Shown: positions 1 through 8,015 of the stretch, piece by piece | Position numbering within the stretch: position 1 is the stretch's first letter | How the letters are laid out: each line of letters opens with the position of its first letter | DNA from: Burkholderiales bacterium UBA2463 | Lineage (GTDB): Bacteria; Pseudomonadota; Gammaproteobacteria; Burkholderiales; Burkholderiaceae_A | Direction: 5' to 3' | Length of the DNA stretch: 35,172 bases | NCBI GenBank assembly: GCA_002342295.1 | Contig: DDPR01000006.1 | Coordinates: forward strand, 2,814 to 37,985 | Made by a program: the position numbers and the translations under genes | Notes under the pieces: generated by a model | What the model saw: only the letters and a program-made list of their open reading frames with translations | Databases searched by the model: none | What the model was told of the DNA's origin: nothing

Positions 1-1014
1 TGTGGGTTGTACCCTGGTCTGAATTACCTCCAGTGCACGACTCAACTCATTGCGATGAACGGTGAAGGAAAAGTCAGTGGTGCCATCGTGACTGGCATTC
101 TGAATAATCATGTCCACATCAACATTGGCCTCAGCCACTGGGCCCAGAATGGCAAAGGCCACGCCGGGCTTATCGGGCACCCCAGCAATCGTAATCTTGG
201 CCTCGTCGCGGTTAAAGGCAATGCCAGAAATAACTGCCTGCTCCATGGTGTTGTCTTCCTCGTAGGTAATTAAAGTGCCCGACTGGGCCTCCTCACGCAG
301 ATCCATCTGAGGGTCGGTAAGGCTCGAGAGCACGCGAGTCTTCACCTTGTATTTGCCCGCAAACTCCACCGACCGAATCTGAAGCACCTTCGAGCCAAGG
401 CTGGCCATCTCGAGCATCTCTTCAAAGGTAATGCGTGCGAGCCGTCGCGCATTCGGCTCCACGCGCGGATCTGTGGTGTAGACGCCATCCACATCGGTGT
501 AAATAAGGCACTCCTCTGCGCCCAGCGCGGCGGCAACCGCCACGGCAGACGTGTCCGAGCCGCCTCGGCCGAGCGTGGTCACACTGCCCTCTGCATCCAC
601 CCCCTGAAAGCCGGTAATGATGACCACCATGCCAGCGGCCAGATCGGCGCGCACACGTGCATCGTCAATCGACTCGATGCGCGCCTTGGTATGGGCCGAG
701 TCGGTACGAATAGGAACCTGCCAGCCCGAATAACTCTTGGCCGGAACACCCAGCGATTGAATGGCCAGCGCCAAAAGACCCACCGACACCTGCTCGCCGG
801 TGGAGGCAATGGCATCGAGTTCGCGGGCATCGGGCTTGTCCGTAATCTCTTTGGCAAGCGCAAGAAGGCGGTTGGTCTCGCCCGACATGGCCGAGGGCAC
901 CACCACCATCTGATGGCCAGCCTGGTGCCACTTCACCACGCGCCGAGCGACATTCAAGATGCGCTCGGTTGAGCCCATGGAAGTGCCGCCGTATTTATGA
1001 ACGATGAGAGCCAT
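1..1014 (-). CDS. lysC: Aspartokinase, 3'-truncated by window edge
   Basis: Aspartate kinase phosphorylates L-aspartate, the first step toward lysine, threonine and methionine (and diaminopimelate for peptidoglycan). The visible 338 codons start at an ATG and read MALIVHKYGGTSMGS, with the family signature K7-YGGTS. The kinase domain follows, with TTLGRGGSDTSAVA and the TDVDGVYTTDPR stretch. Regulatory ACT domains begin near residue 255 (VISGIAFNRDEAKITIAGVPDKPG) and run off the left edge. The usual length is about 405-420 residues, so roughly 70-80 C-terminal residues are missing. The start overlaps the end of tilS by 20 bases, so it is probably translated from the tilS mRNA. Lysine or threonine feedback through the ACT domains is expected from the family, not seen here. 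Confidence 0.95.
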   Translation of the reverse strand, partial: MALIVHKYGGTSMGSTERILNVARRVVKWHQAGHQMVVVPSAMSGETNRLLALAKEITDKPDARELDAIASTGEQVSVGLLALAIQSLGVPAKSYSGWQVPIRTDSAHTKARIESIDDARVRADLAAGMVVIITGFQGVDAEGSVTTLGRGGSDTSAVAVAAALGAEECLIYTDVDGVYTTDPRVEPNARRLARITFEEMLEMASLGSKVLQIRSVEFAGKYKVKTRVLSSLTDPQMDLREEAQSGTLITYEEDNTMEQAVISGIAFNRDEAKITIAGVPDKPGVAFAILGPVAEANVDVDMIIQNASHDGTTDFSFTVHRNELSRALEVIQTRVQPT

Positions 1015-2041
1015 AAGAAGAGGAAGAGGGAGCCAGAGGCTCCAGAGTCAAAATGCCAGCGCGCAACCTTACCTCAAAGGACTCCTGCCCGCCAGAAGGC
1101 TCGGGCCGAACGGCAAGCTGGGGGCTGGTGCCCGGGCTCGCCTCGCGCAGCTGACGAATAAATTCTTCCAGCCTGCGAGCAGGCGGCGTGGCCCTGCCCT
1201 GCTCAGCAATCCAGGCGCGCAACACCCGCGCCACTCGCGCATCCGTAAGCGCCAAGAGGGCGTCTTTCTGAAGGGCGAAAGACGCGTCAGGCTTGGCGTG
1301 TACGCGGCAGGCCAGAAGGTCTTGCGAGGTCACCTGCTCAAGCGCAAGGCGCGCCTCTTGCAAAAGCTCGATGCTGCGGCCCATCGCACCCAGGGCCCCT
1401 TCGCGCATCTCCGTCAAAACGGGCAGCACCTGCATACGAAGCCGGTTGCGATCGAAGTCCTCCAGCGCATTGGTGGGGTCTTCCACCCACTGCAACTCAT
1501 GGCGCTTTGCATAATCGGCAAGCGCAGCCTTGGGCATCTGAAGCAGCGGACGCCAGATGGCATAGGGGCGTCCAGCGAGAGCAGGGGAATAGCCTGCCAT
1601 GCCACACAGACCCTCAAGGCCAGCACCACGCATCCATTGCAAAAGTGTGGTCTCCACCTGATCGTCTAGGTGATGGGCAAGCACCATGCATACGCCCTCT
1701 TGACCCCTTGCGGACTCGGCAAAAGCCTCGCGGCGAGCTCTGCGGGCAGCCGCCTCAAGACCCATCTGACGCTGTTCTTCCTCGCTGATGCGCGCGCGCA
1801 CCACAACAGCGGGAACGCCAAGCGCCGCGCTCGTCTGAAGCGCGCTCTGCTCAAAGGCCTCTGCAGCCGCCTGAAGGCCATGGTTAACATGCAGCACCGA
1901 GAGGCTCACGCCCGCATAGGCCTTGGGATGCGCGCTGCGCGCTGCGCAGAGCAGGTGCAGAAGAACCGTTGAGTCTAGGCCCGCAGAGAGGCCGACCACC
2001 AGCGCGCGCGTGCCGCTAGGCGGCCTCTCTAAACCGACCAT
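995..2041 (-). CDS. tilS: tRNA(Ile)-lysidine synthase
   Basis: TilS attaches lysine to C34 of the AUA-reading tRNA-Ile2, using ATP. Visible motifs are the PP-loop S19-A-G-L-D-S24, LHVNHGLQ, AHHLDDQVETTLLQWMRGAGLEGL, WVEDPTN and DFDRNRLRMQVLPVL, all typical of the catalytic domain. The PP-loop is usually SGGxDS; here the second residue is Ala (codon GCG). I chose the ATG at 2041, giving 348 residues. An upstream TTG at 2107 in the same frame would put 22 extra residues inside accA. The protein is shorter than the ~430-residue E. coli enzyme and seems to lack much of the C-terminal region. It overlaps accA by 26 bases upstream and lysC by 20 bases downstream. Confidence 0.92.
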   Translation of the reverse strand: MVGLERPPSGTRALVVGLSAGLDSTVLLHLLCAARSAHPKAYAGVSLSVLHVNHGLQAAAEAFEQSALQTSAALGVPAVVVRARISEEEQRQMGLEAAARRARREAFAESARGQEGVCMVLAHHLDDQVETTLLQWMRGAGLEGLCGMAGYSPALAGRPYAIWRPLLQMPKAALADYAKRHELQWVEDPTNALEDFDRNRLRMQVLPVLTEMREGALGAMGRSIELLQEARLALEQVTSQDLLACRVHAKPDASFALQKDALLALTDARVARVLRAWIAEQGRATPPARRLEEFIRQLREASPGTSPQLAVRPEPSGGQESFEVRLRAGILTLEPLAPSSSSYGSHRS

Positions 2042-2990
2042 AAGCCCGCAGTCTGGCCTGGCGCCGCGCAAGAAGAGCGGGCGTATCGAGCGCCTCAAGC
2101 GTAGCAAGCGAGGCCAAGAGCGTGTCTTTGAGGCGAGCTGCCATTGAGACCGGGTCCCGGTGCGCGCCGCCCAGGGGCTCAGCCACCACAGAGTCTACGA
2201 GCCCAAGCGCAGTCAGGCGCTCAGCGGTAATGGCCAGGGCCTCGGCCGCCTCGGGGGCCTTGGCCGCACTCTTCCACAAGATAGAGGCGCAGCCCTCGGG
2301 CGAAATGACCGAGTAGGTAGAGAACTGAAGCATCAAGAGTTCATCGCACACGGCAATAGCCAGTGCGCCACCTGAGCCGCCCTCACCGATGATGGTGGAG
2401 ACAATGGGCACCTGCAGGCCTGCCATCACAAAGAGGTTGCGGCCAATCGCCTCGGACTGGCCGCGCTCCTCTGCGCCAATGCCGGGGTAGGCCCCGGGCG
2501 TATCAATGAAGGTGAAGATGGGCAGCCGAAACTTCTCGGCGAGTTTCATGAGGCGCTCGGCCTTGCGATAGCCCTCGGGCCTTGGCATGCCAAAGTTGCG
2601 CAGGGTGCGCTCTTTTAAGTCTCGGCCCTTCTGATGGCCAATGACCATGACCGAGCGGCCCTCAAGCCTTGCAAGGCCACCCACAATGGCGGGGTCATCG
2701 GCAAAGCTGCGATCGCCGTGCAGCTCATGAAAGTCGGTGAAGATGGACTGAATGTAGTCCAGCGTGTACGGACGCTGAGGGTGGCGCGCCACCTGAGAGA
2801 TCTGCCAGGGAGTCAGCCCACCATAGAGGTTTTGCAGCATCTCAGAGGACTTGCGCTGCAGCTGCTCGAGCTCCTCAGAGATATCGAGGGCAGAGTCTGA
2901 CTGCACAAAACGAAGCTCTTCAATCTTGGCTTCAAGCTCGCCAAGCTGCTGCTCAAAATCGAGGTAAGTCTGTGACATAGGCCGGCTCAT
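2016..2990 (-). CDS. accA: Acetyl-CoA carboxylase carboxyltransferase, alpha subunit
   Basis: AccA pairs with AccD to move the carboxyl group from biotin carboxyl carrier protein to acetyl-CoA, making malonyl-CoA for fatty-acid synthesis. The 324 residues match the family closely: LDFEQQLGELEAKIEELR at the N-terminus, DFHELHGDRSFADD, GHQKGRD, FTFIDTPGAYPGIGAEERGQSEAIG, and IGEGGSGGALAIA followed by SVISPEGCASILWK. The ATG at 2990 overlaps the cysS stop in an ATGA arrangement, which suggests translational coupling. The ATG at 2978 is an alternative and fits the usual N-terminus (M-S-x-x-x-LDFEQ) slightly better. accD is not in the window. Confidence 0.97.
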   Translation of the reverse strand: MSRPMSQTYLDFEQQLGELEAKIEELRFVQSDSALDISEELEQLQRKSSEMLQNLYGGLTPWQISQVARHPQRPYTLDYIQSIFTDFHELHGDRSFADDPAIVGGLARLEGRSVMVIGHQKGRDLKERTLRNFGMPRPEGYRKAERLMKLAEKFRLPIFTFIDTPGAYPGIGAEERGQSEAIGRNLFVMAGLQVPIVSTIIGEGGSGGALAIAVCDELLMLQFSTYSVISPEGCASILWKSAAKAPEAAEALAITAERLTALGLVDSVVAEPLGGAHRDPVSMAARLKDTLLASLATLEALDTPALLARRQARLRAYGRFREAA

Positions 2991-4450
2991 CCTCTGCGCC
3001 AGGTGGTGCCCTGAGGGCTATCTTCCAGAACAATACCCCGATCGAGCAGCATCTTGCGAATCTCATCGGCCCGGGCAAAGTTCTTGGATGCCTTGGCCTC
3101 CCTGCGCTCAGCGATGAAGGCCTCAATCTCGCTCGCCTCAAGGCCCGAGGCGTGGGCACCCTCCTCACGCACCGCGCGAGTGCTGCGCCCCAAAAGGCCC
3201 AGCGTGAGGCCCAATCCTCGCAGCAGAGCGGCCAGCGCGCTGGCCTCCTTGCCCTCCTGAGCCGCAACCAGACGATTGATATCAGTGGCCAGTACAAAGA
3301 GAGCAGCGAGGGCCTCGGGGGTGTTGAAGTCATCTTGCATGGCCTCTCGAAAAGCCAGTGCCTGTTCGTGAGGGCTCTGCATGGCGGCCTCTAGAAGATC
3401 TTTGGCCTGCTCATCAGTGGGTGCAGCAGTAAAACCGGCGAGCTCAAGCGCGGTGTAGAGGCGCACAAGGGCGGCTCTAGCCTCTTGCAGCGCAAAGTCT
3501 GAGTAGTTCAGGGGGCTGCGGTAATGGGCGCGCAGAATAAAGGCACGCACCACCTCGGGCGAGAACTTCGTCAGGACCTCGCGGATGGTGAAGAAGTTGC
3601 CCAGGGACTTTGACATCTTCTCGTTATCGATGCGAACAAAGCCGTTGTGCATCCAGAGGTTGGCATAAGGCGCCTGGGGCCGATCTCCTCTGAGGGCGCC
3701 TTCGGACTGGGCAATCTCGTTTTCGTGGTGCGGGAACTGCAGGTCGGCCCCACCCCCATGAATATCGAAGTGATAGCCCAAGAGCGCGCAGCTCATGGCC
3801 GAACACTCAATATGCCAGCCCGGCCGCCCAGGCCCATAGGGCGAGGGCCAGATGGCATCGGCGGGCTCACTGGGCTTGGCGCGCTTCCATAAAACAAAGT
3901 CTAGGGGGTCGCGCTTATCGAGCACCACGGCCACCCGCTCGCCTGCGCGCAACTCATCCAAAGACTTGCCAGAGAGCTGGCCATAGCTTGGGAAGTCACG
4001 CACCGAGAAGTGCACATCGCCTGCGCTGCCATCGGGCTGAGGGTCCTGGTAGGCCAGGCTCTTGTCCTTCAGTGTGTCGATGAGCGAGATCATCTGCGGC
4101 ACGTACTCGGTGGCACGCGGCTCATGGGTAGGAGGCAACACCCCAAGGGCCTCGCAGTCCTCATGCATGGCATGAATGAATCGCTTCGTGAGTTCGTTGA
4201 TGGGCTCGTTGCGCTCCACGGCTCGGGCGATGATCTTGTCGTCAATGTCGGTGATGTTGCGCACGTAGGTGACGCGCAGGCCGCTTGCCTCCAGCCAACG
4301 GCGCACCATGTCGAAAACCACAAGCACGCGGGCGTGGCCCATGTGGCAGTAGTCATACACCGTCATGCCGCACACATACATGCGCACATGGCCGGCCTCA
4401 ATGGGAACCAAGGGCCGCTTAGAGCGGCTTAAGGTATTGAAAATCTTCAA
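2987..4450 (-). CDS. cysS: Cysteinyl-tRNA synthetase
   Basis: Class I synthetase charging tRNA-Cys in the cytoplasm. It shows the HIGH-type motif CHMGH, the KMSKS motif (EKMSKSLGN), and the zinc-site features: Cys27 in YVCGMTVYD, the WHIECSAMS cysteine, and the GGGADLQFPHHENEIAQ region. The frame opens at GTG 4486, but homologues begin at about LKIFNTL, so I placed the start at TTG 4450, with GGTGA four bases upstream. This gives 487 residues, close to the usual 460-480. The GTG start would overlap the first codons of the divergent TPR gene. The gene probably leads a cysS–accA–tilS–lysC operon with overlapping ends. The start choice is uncertain; the identity is not. Confidence 0.95.
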   Translation of the reverse strand: MKIFNTLSRSKRPLVPIEAGHVRMYVCGMTVYDYCHMGHARVLVVFDMVRRWLEASGLRVTYVRNITDIDDKIIARAVERNEPINELTKRFIHAMHEDCEALGVLPPTHEPRATEYVPQMISLIDTLKDKSLAYQDPQPDGSAGDVHFSVRDFPSYGQLSGKSLDELRAGERVAVVLDKRDPLDFVLWKRAKPSEPADAIWPSPYGPGRPGWHIECSAMSCALLGYHFDIHGGGADLQFPHHENEIAQSEGALRGDRPQAPYANLWMHNGFVRIDNEKMSKSLGNFFTIREVLTKFSPEVVRAFILRAHYRSPLNYSDFALQEARAALVRLYTALELAGFTAAPTDEQAKDLLEAAMQSPHEQALAFREAMQDDFNTPEALAALFVLATDINRLVAAQEGKEASALAALLRGLGLTLGLLGRSTRAVREEGAHASGLEASEIEAFIAERREAKASKNFARADEIRKMLLDRGIVLEDSPQGTTWRRG

Positions 4451-4476
4451 TAAATCACCGTGATAGACTGCGCCCG

Positions 4477-5169
4477 ATGCATGCACTTTTCCTGCACGTT
4501 GTTCAGCAAATAGCCTCGCATTCTAGGGCTTATGGCCTTCGGCTTCTGACCCTCCTATCGCTCTGCGTGGCAAACGGCTGGGCTCTGGCTCAGACCATGC
4601 CCGCCATGCCAGGCCTGCCCAATGCCGCGCCTGCGGCACCTGCCCAGGGTGGCGTGGACCTCAGCCGCGTGGTGCCCATTGTTTCGCCAGAGGCTGTGAA
4701 GGCCTCGGAGCACATCCAGCTGCGCCAGTTCGAGCAGGCGCGAACGCTCATTAACGCCAACCTCAATCTGCGGCCTCGCAGCCCCCAGTGGCGCTTCCTG
4801 GATGCGCTTTTGTGTGCGGAGTCGGGTAACGATCAGGGCGCCATCAATGGCTTTGAGAGCCTGGTCTCAGAGTTCCCCGAGCTGGCCGAGCCATACAACA
4901 ACCTGGCTGTGCTCTATCTACGCAACAACGAGCCCCAGCGCGCACGTGAGGCCCTGGAGCGCGCCATTGCCAATCGCCCCCGCTACATTCAAGCCTATGA
5001 GAACCTTGGCGACCTCTATGTGCAGCTTGCACTTCAGAGCTACGAGGCGGGCATTGCCATTGACAAACGTTCACCCTTTCTGGGCGCCAAGCGCGATCAC
5101 CTCAAGGCCCTGCCCCAGCCCGCCCCACTCAGGATTCAGTCTCGGCCCCGCATCACCGAGCCTCAGTAG
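4477..5169 (+). CDS. Exported TPR-repeat protein
   Basis: A 230-residue protein with an N-terminal signal sequence: hydrophobic stretch LRLLTLLSLCVANGWALA at residues 21-38, likely signal peptidase I cleavage before Gln39. A short Ala/Pro segment follows. From about residue 70 there are tetratricopeptide-like helices, including PYNNLAVLYLRNNEPQRAREALERAIANRP and AYENLGDLYVQLALQSYEAG. TPRs bind proteins, so a periplasmic or envelope scaffold role is likely but the partner is unknown. It lies 29 bases before the cyclophilin gene and probably shares its transcript. No clear ribosome-binding site precedes the ATG, and the start region abuts the divergent cysS. The fold is clear; the function is not. 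Confidence 0.85.
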   Translation: MHALFLHVVQQIASHSRAYGLRLLTLLSLCVANGWALAQTMPAMPGLPNAAPAAPAQGGVDLSRVVPIVSPEAVKASEHIQLRQFEQARTLINANLNLRPRSPQWRFLDALLCAESGNDQGAINGFESLVSEFPELAEPYNNLAVLYLRNNEPQRAREALERAIANRPRYIQAYENLGDLYVQLALQSYEAGIAIDKRSPFLGAKRDHLKALPQPAPLRIQSRPRITEPQ

Positions 5170-5198
5170 TTTTTTCTCTTCAGGAAGGATGGATGAGC

Positions 5199-5696
5199 AT
5201 GGTCGAGCTTCAGACAAGCATGGGCAACATTCGTATTGCCCTTCACGCCGATAAGGCACCCAAAACCGTTGAGAACTTTCTCACCTATGTGCGCGAGGGG
5301 CACTTTGATGGAACCATCTTCCATCGCGTCATTAACGGCTTCATGATCCAGGGCGGCGGCTTTGATGAGCGCATGAAGCAAAAGCCCACCCGCGACCCCA
5401 TTGAAAACGAGGCCAACAATGGCCTGAAGAACAAGGCCTACACCCTGGCCATGGCGCGCACCAGCGACCCCCATTCGGCAAGCGCCCAGTTCTTCATCAA
5501 CGTGGTGGACAACGACTTTCTGGACTTCAGCGCGCCCGATGAAAGCGGCTGGGGCTATGCGGTGTTTGCCGAGGTGACCGAGGGCAAGGACGTGGTCGAT
5601 GCCATCAAGGGCGTAAAGACGGGCAGCAAGGGCTTTCATCAAGATGTGCCCCTTGAGCCCGTTGTCATTCAGAAGGCTGTCGTCACCGAAGAGTGA
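5199..5696 (+). CDS. ppiB: Cyclophilin-type peptidyl-prolyl isomerase (PpiB-like)
   Basis: Cyclophilins catalyse cis-trans isomerisation of proline peptide bonds. The protein follows E. coli PpiB almost motif for motif: APKTVENFLTYVREGHFDGTIFHRVINGFMIQGGGF (with catalytic Arg in FHRV), ENEANNGLKN, LAMARTSDPHSASAQFFINVVDN and WGYAVFAEVTEGKDVVD. No signal peptide is visible, so it is likely cytoplasmic. I chose ATG 5199 (165 residues), because an AGGAAGGA ribosome-binding site lies nine bases upstream and homologues begin MVxxxT. An ATG two codons earlier (5193) is possible. Its stop overlaps the lpxH start as GTGA, so the two are coupled. Confidence 0.95.
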   Translation: MVELQTSMGNIRIALHADKAPKTVENFLTYVREGHFDGTIFHRVINGFMIQGGGFDERMKQKPTRDPIENEANNGLKNKAYTLAMARTSDPHSASAQFFINVVDNDFLDFSAPDESGWGYAVFAEVTEGKDVVDAIKGVKTGSKGFHQDVPLEPVVIQKAVVTEE

Positions 5697-6475
5697 AGAC
5701 ACTGGCACTTGCGGCCGAGCACTCGGCCCTGGTGGTCTCGGACATCCATCTCGATGCCCAGAGTCCAGCGCTCACCCAGCTTTTTATCTCCTGGCTCAAG
5801 GCCCAGCTCTTCTCGGGGCCCGGCCAGCCTGACTGGCTCATTCTGCTGGGCGACATCTTTGACGCATGGGTGGGCGATGACCTGCTCGATGCGGCGGAGC
5901 ACCCGCAGGCTGAGCCCGCGCGGGCTCTCATTGCTGTCTTGGAGCGCGCCCATGCGGCGGGGGTGCACATAGGGATTCTTGGTGGTAACCGTGACTTCTT
6001 GCTGGGCGGGGCCTTTGCAGCGCACGCCCATGCGGACCTTCTGCCCGAGCCCTTTGTTATGGAGCATCCAGCCCTGGGCCGCGTGGTTGTCTGCCACGGC
6101 GATGCCCTGTGCACCGACGATGCGAACTACCAGCGCTTTCGTGAGTTGGTGCGCAGCCCTCAGTGGCAGAAAACCTTTCTCGCCAAGCCACTCGCAGAGC
6201 GGCTCTCCGAGGCGCAGGCCATGCGCGCTCAGAGCGAGCAATACAAGGCCTCGGCCTCAATGGACATCATGGACATCAACCCGGCCGCCGCTCAGGCGCT
6301 CCTTGAAAAGGCGCAGGCCGATGTGCTTTTGCATGGCCACACCCACCGACCGGGGTGCTCGCTTCTGCCAAAGGGCAAGCCACGCTGGGTGAGCACCGAC
6401 TGGCATGCGGGCAAGACCCCGCGCGGCGGGGGACTGCTGATTAACAGCCAGGGCATGACCCCGCTCAACCTTTAG
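5693..6475 (+). CDS. lpxH: UDP-2,3-diacylglucosamine diphosphatase
   Basis: LpxH cleaves UDP-2,3-diacylglucosamine to lipid X and UMP at the inner-membrane surface during lipid A synthesis. The 260 residues carry the calcineurin-like metallophosphoesterase signatures in order: SDIHLD (D17, H19), LLGDIFDAWVGDD (D54), GGNRDFLLG, VCHGDALCTDDANYQ and HGHTHRPG. MDINPAAAQALLEKA matches the helical region of the family. The start is GTG at 5693, overlapping the stop of the cyclophilin gene by four bases. The N-terminus is about ten residues longer than that of E. coli LpxH. Only nine bases separate its stop from that of the convergent cysE. Confidence 0.95.
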   Translation: MKTLALAAEHSALVVSDIHLDAQSPALTQLFISWLKAQLFSGPGQPDWLILLGDIFDAWVGDDLLDAAEHPQAEPARALIAVLERAHAAGVHIGILGGNRDFLLGGAFAAHAHADLLPEPFVMEHPALGRVVVCHGDALCTDDANYQRFRELVRSPQWQKTFLAKPLAERLSEAQAMRAQSEQYKASASMDIMDINPAAAQALLEKAQADVLLHGHTHRPGCSLLPKGKPRWVSTDWHAGKTPRGGGLLINSQGMTPLNL

Positions 6476-6484
6476 TGCGCAGGG

Positions 6485-7189
6485 CTAAGAGCCCGACTTG
6501 GCCTGGGCGAGTGCCTTCTGGAGTACTGCGATCTCTTCCCTCTGGCGGGCCAGTTCATCGCGCATCTGGTGCAGCATCACATCGAGCGGGTCTTCTGCGC
6601 CGGTGAGCACCCCGTAGGCCACAAAGGCATCGCCCTCTTTCTGGCGTGAGAGCGAATCGGCCTGATCTTCGGTCACCACGCGAGCAGGAATGCCAACCAC
6701 CGTCACACCTGCGGGCACAGCCTTTACCACCACCGCATTGGAGCCAATCTTGGCGCCTCGGCCCACTGTGAAGGGGCCAAGCACCTTTGCGCCGGCACCC
6801 ACGACCACGCCCGACTCAAGCGTAGGGTGGCGCTTAGAGCCCTTGACCAGGGAGGTGCCGCCCAGCGTCACGCCCTGATAGATCGTGCAGTCATCGCCCA
6901 CCTCGGCGGTCTCGCCAATCACCACGCCCAGGCCGTGGTCGATAAACACGCGACGACCAAAGCGCGCGCCAGGATGAATCTCAATGCCTGTGGCTGCGCG
7001 ACCAAACATGGCCAGCATGCGCGCAAACCAACGAAACAAGCCCATATCGGTCCGCCAGAACGAGTGGGCCAGGCGGTGCAGCCACAAGACATGCAGGCCG
7101 GGATAGCAGGTGAGCACCTCAAAGCGAGAGCGCGCGGCTGGGTCGCGCTGCAAAATGGTGTCAAGGTCCTCAATGAATCGCATGAGCAT
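6485..7189 (-). CDS. cysE: Serine O-acetyltransferase, short form
   Basis: CysE acetylates L-serine to O-acetylserine, the carbon acceptor for cysteine synthesis. The 234-residue protein has a short N-terminal helical part (LTCYPGLHVLWLHRLAHSFW) and a left-handed beta-helix with hexapeptide repeats: GIEIHPGARFGRRVFIDHGLGVVIGETAEVGDDCTIYQGVTLGG, then VVVGAGAKVLGPFTVGRGAKIGSNAVVVKAVPAGVTVVGIPARVV. The H-G-x-G-V-V-I-G-E-T active-site stretch is intact. The C-terminus is a charged, coiled-coil-like helix (DEMLHQ-type, residues 205-230). It is the short CysE class rather than the 273-residue enteric type. It starts 14 bases after trmJ and probably shares its transcript. Confidence 0.94.
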   Translation of the reverse strand: MLMRFIEDLDTILQRDPAARSRFEVLTCYPGLHVLWLHRLAHSFWRTDMGLFRWFARMLAMFGRAATGIEIHPGARFGRRVFIDHGLGVVIGETAEVGDDCTIYQGVTLGGTSLVKGSKRHPTLESGVVVGAGAKVLGPFTVGRGAKIGSNAVVVKAVPAGVTVVGIPARVVTEDQADSLSRQKEGDAFVAYGVLTGAEDPLDVMLHQMRDELARQREEIAVLQKALAQAKSGS

Positions 7190-7203
7190 GGGGCGAGAGC
7201 CTA

Positions 7204-8004
7204 TCAGAGCAGCTTGCGCTCAATGGCGGTGAGCACGCCGCGCAGCATCTGTGCCTCGTCTTCCCACACGCCTGCGCGCGTCCAGAGCCTGCGGAGTCGA
7301 TCGTCCATGCGGCCGGGCGCCTGCGGATCGAGTGCGCCCACCTGCTCGGCCACTCGCATCAGGTGGGCGTGCAGCCCCTCCACCTGCTCGTGGGCTGCGG
7401 GCTTTGCGGTGGGCCGACCCAGGCCGTCGGTGCGGGCCGGGGCAGCAGGCGCACGGCTCGCCGCTCGCAGCGCATCGCGCAGCACGTAGGCAGCCACCTG
7501 CACGGCCTGAGAGAGATTGAGCGAGGAGAACGCGGGGTTCACATCCAGGCCACAGACCCTCGAGCAGCGCATGAGATCTGCGTTGGAGAGGCCTGCGCGC
7601 TCAGGCCCAAAGACGAGTGCCACCTCGTCTTGGCCTTCTTGGCACAGTGCGTTGGCCAGTTCGTGCGCTGCCTCAACCAGCGTTCGGCGGGGTGGCTCGA
7701 ACTCACGGGGCCGAGCCGTGAATGCAAGCTGCAGGCGCGTGCCAAAGAGAGCCTCTTCAAGCGAGGCGGTGTTGCGCATCTCGGTGAGATGCTCGAGCGC
7801 GCCAGCAGAGAGCGTCTGGACCTGAGGATCATCAATGAGAGCGGGGTCTTCGGGCGCCGCAACTAAGAGCCGAGAAAAGCCCATGGTGGCAATGGCGCGC
7901 GCGCTTGCCCCCACATTGCCTGCATGAGTGGGCGAAACCAGAACCCAGCGCACGCGGCAAAGCAGCGGTTGAAAGGCATTACACTCGGCGCTGCTCTTTT
8001 CCAT
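7204..8004 (-). CDS. trmJ: tRNA (Cm32/Um32) 2'-O-methyltransferase, TrmJ type
   Basis: A SPOUT-family (SpoU) methyltransferase predicted to 2'-O-methylate position 32 in tRNA anticodon loops using S-adenosylmethionine. Visible family motifs are LVSPTHAGNVGASARAIATMGF near the N-terminus, VALVFGPERAGLSN, and NPAFSSLNLSQAVQVAAYVLRDAL, which forms the trefoil-knot cofactor site. The C-terminal third (residues 185-266) is helical, with MDDRLRRLWTRAG. I chose ATG 8004 (266 residues); a GTG at 8013 has a better Shine-Dalgarno (AAGGGA, seven bases) and cannot be excluded. Either start leaves almost no space before the divergent suhB. The TrmJ assignment within SpoU rests on motifs and neighbours. 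Confidence 0.88.
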   Translation of the reverse strand: MEKSSAECNAFQPLLCRVRWVLVSPTHAGNVGASARAIATMGFSRLLVAAPEDPALIDDPQVQTLSAGALEHLTEMRNTASLEEALFGTRLQLAFTARPREFEPPRRTLVEAAHELANALCQEGQDEVALVFGPERAGLSNADLMRCSRVCGLDVNPAFSSLNLSQAVQVAAYVLRDALRAASRAPAAPARTDGLGRPTAKPAAHEQVEGLHAHLMRVAEQVGALDPQAPGRMDDRLRRLWTRAGVWEDEAQMLRGVLTAIERKLL

Positions 8005-8015
8005 TCCAGACACCC

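Noticed and set aside
4414..4428. Perfect inverted repeat GCCGCT-TAG-AGCGGC near the cysS start
   Set aside because: It lies inside the conserved cysS codons for SRSKRP and has no T-run or link to a start site, so it is most likely a coincidence of codon use.
6482..6494. Hairpin GGGCT-AAG-AGCCC between lpxH and cysE
   Set aside because: The stem is only 5 bp with a three-base loop and no T-run on either strand, and it overlaps the cysE stop, so I do not call it a terminator.
7905..8015. Upstream extension of suhB by 37 codons
   Set aside because: The extra residues are unlike the family, lie opposite trmJ, and the internal ATG gives the expected MHPLLNTAVKAARRAG start.
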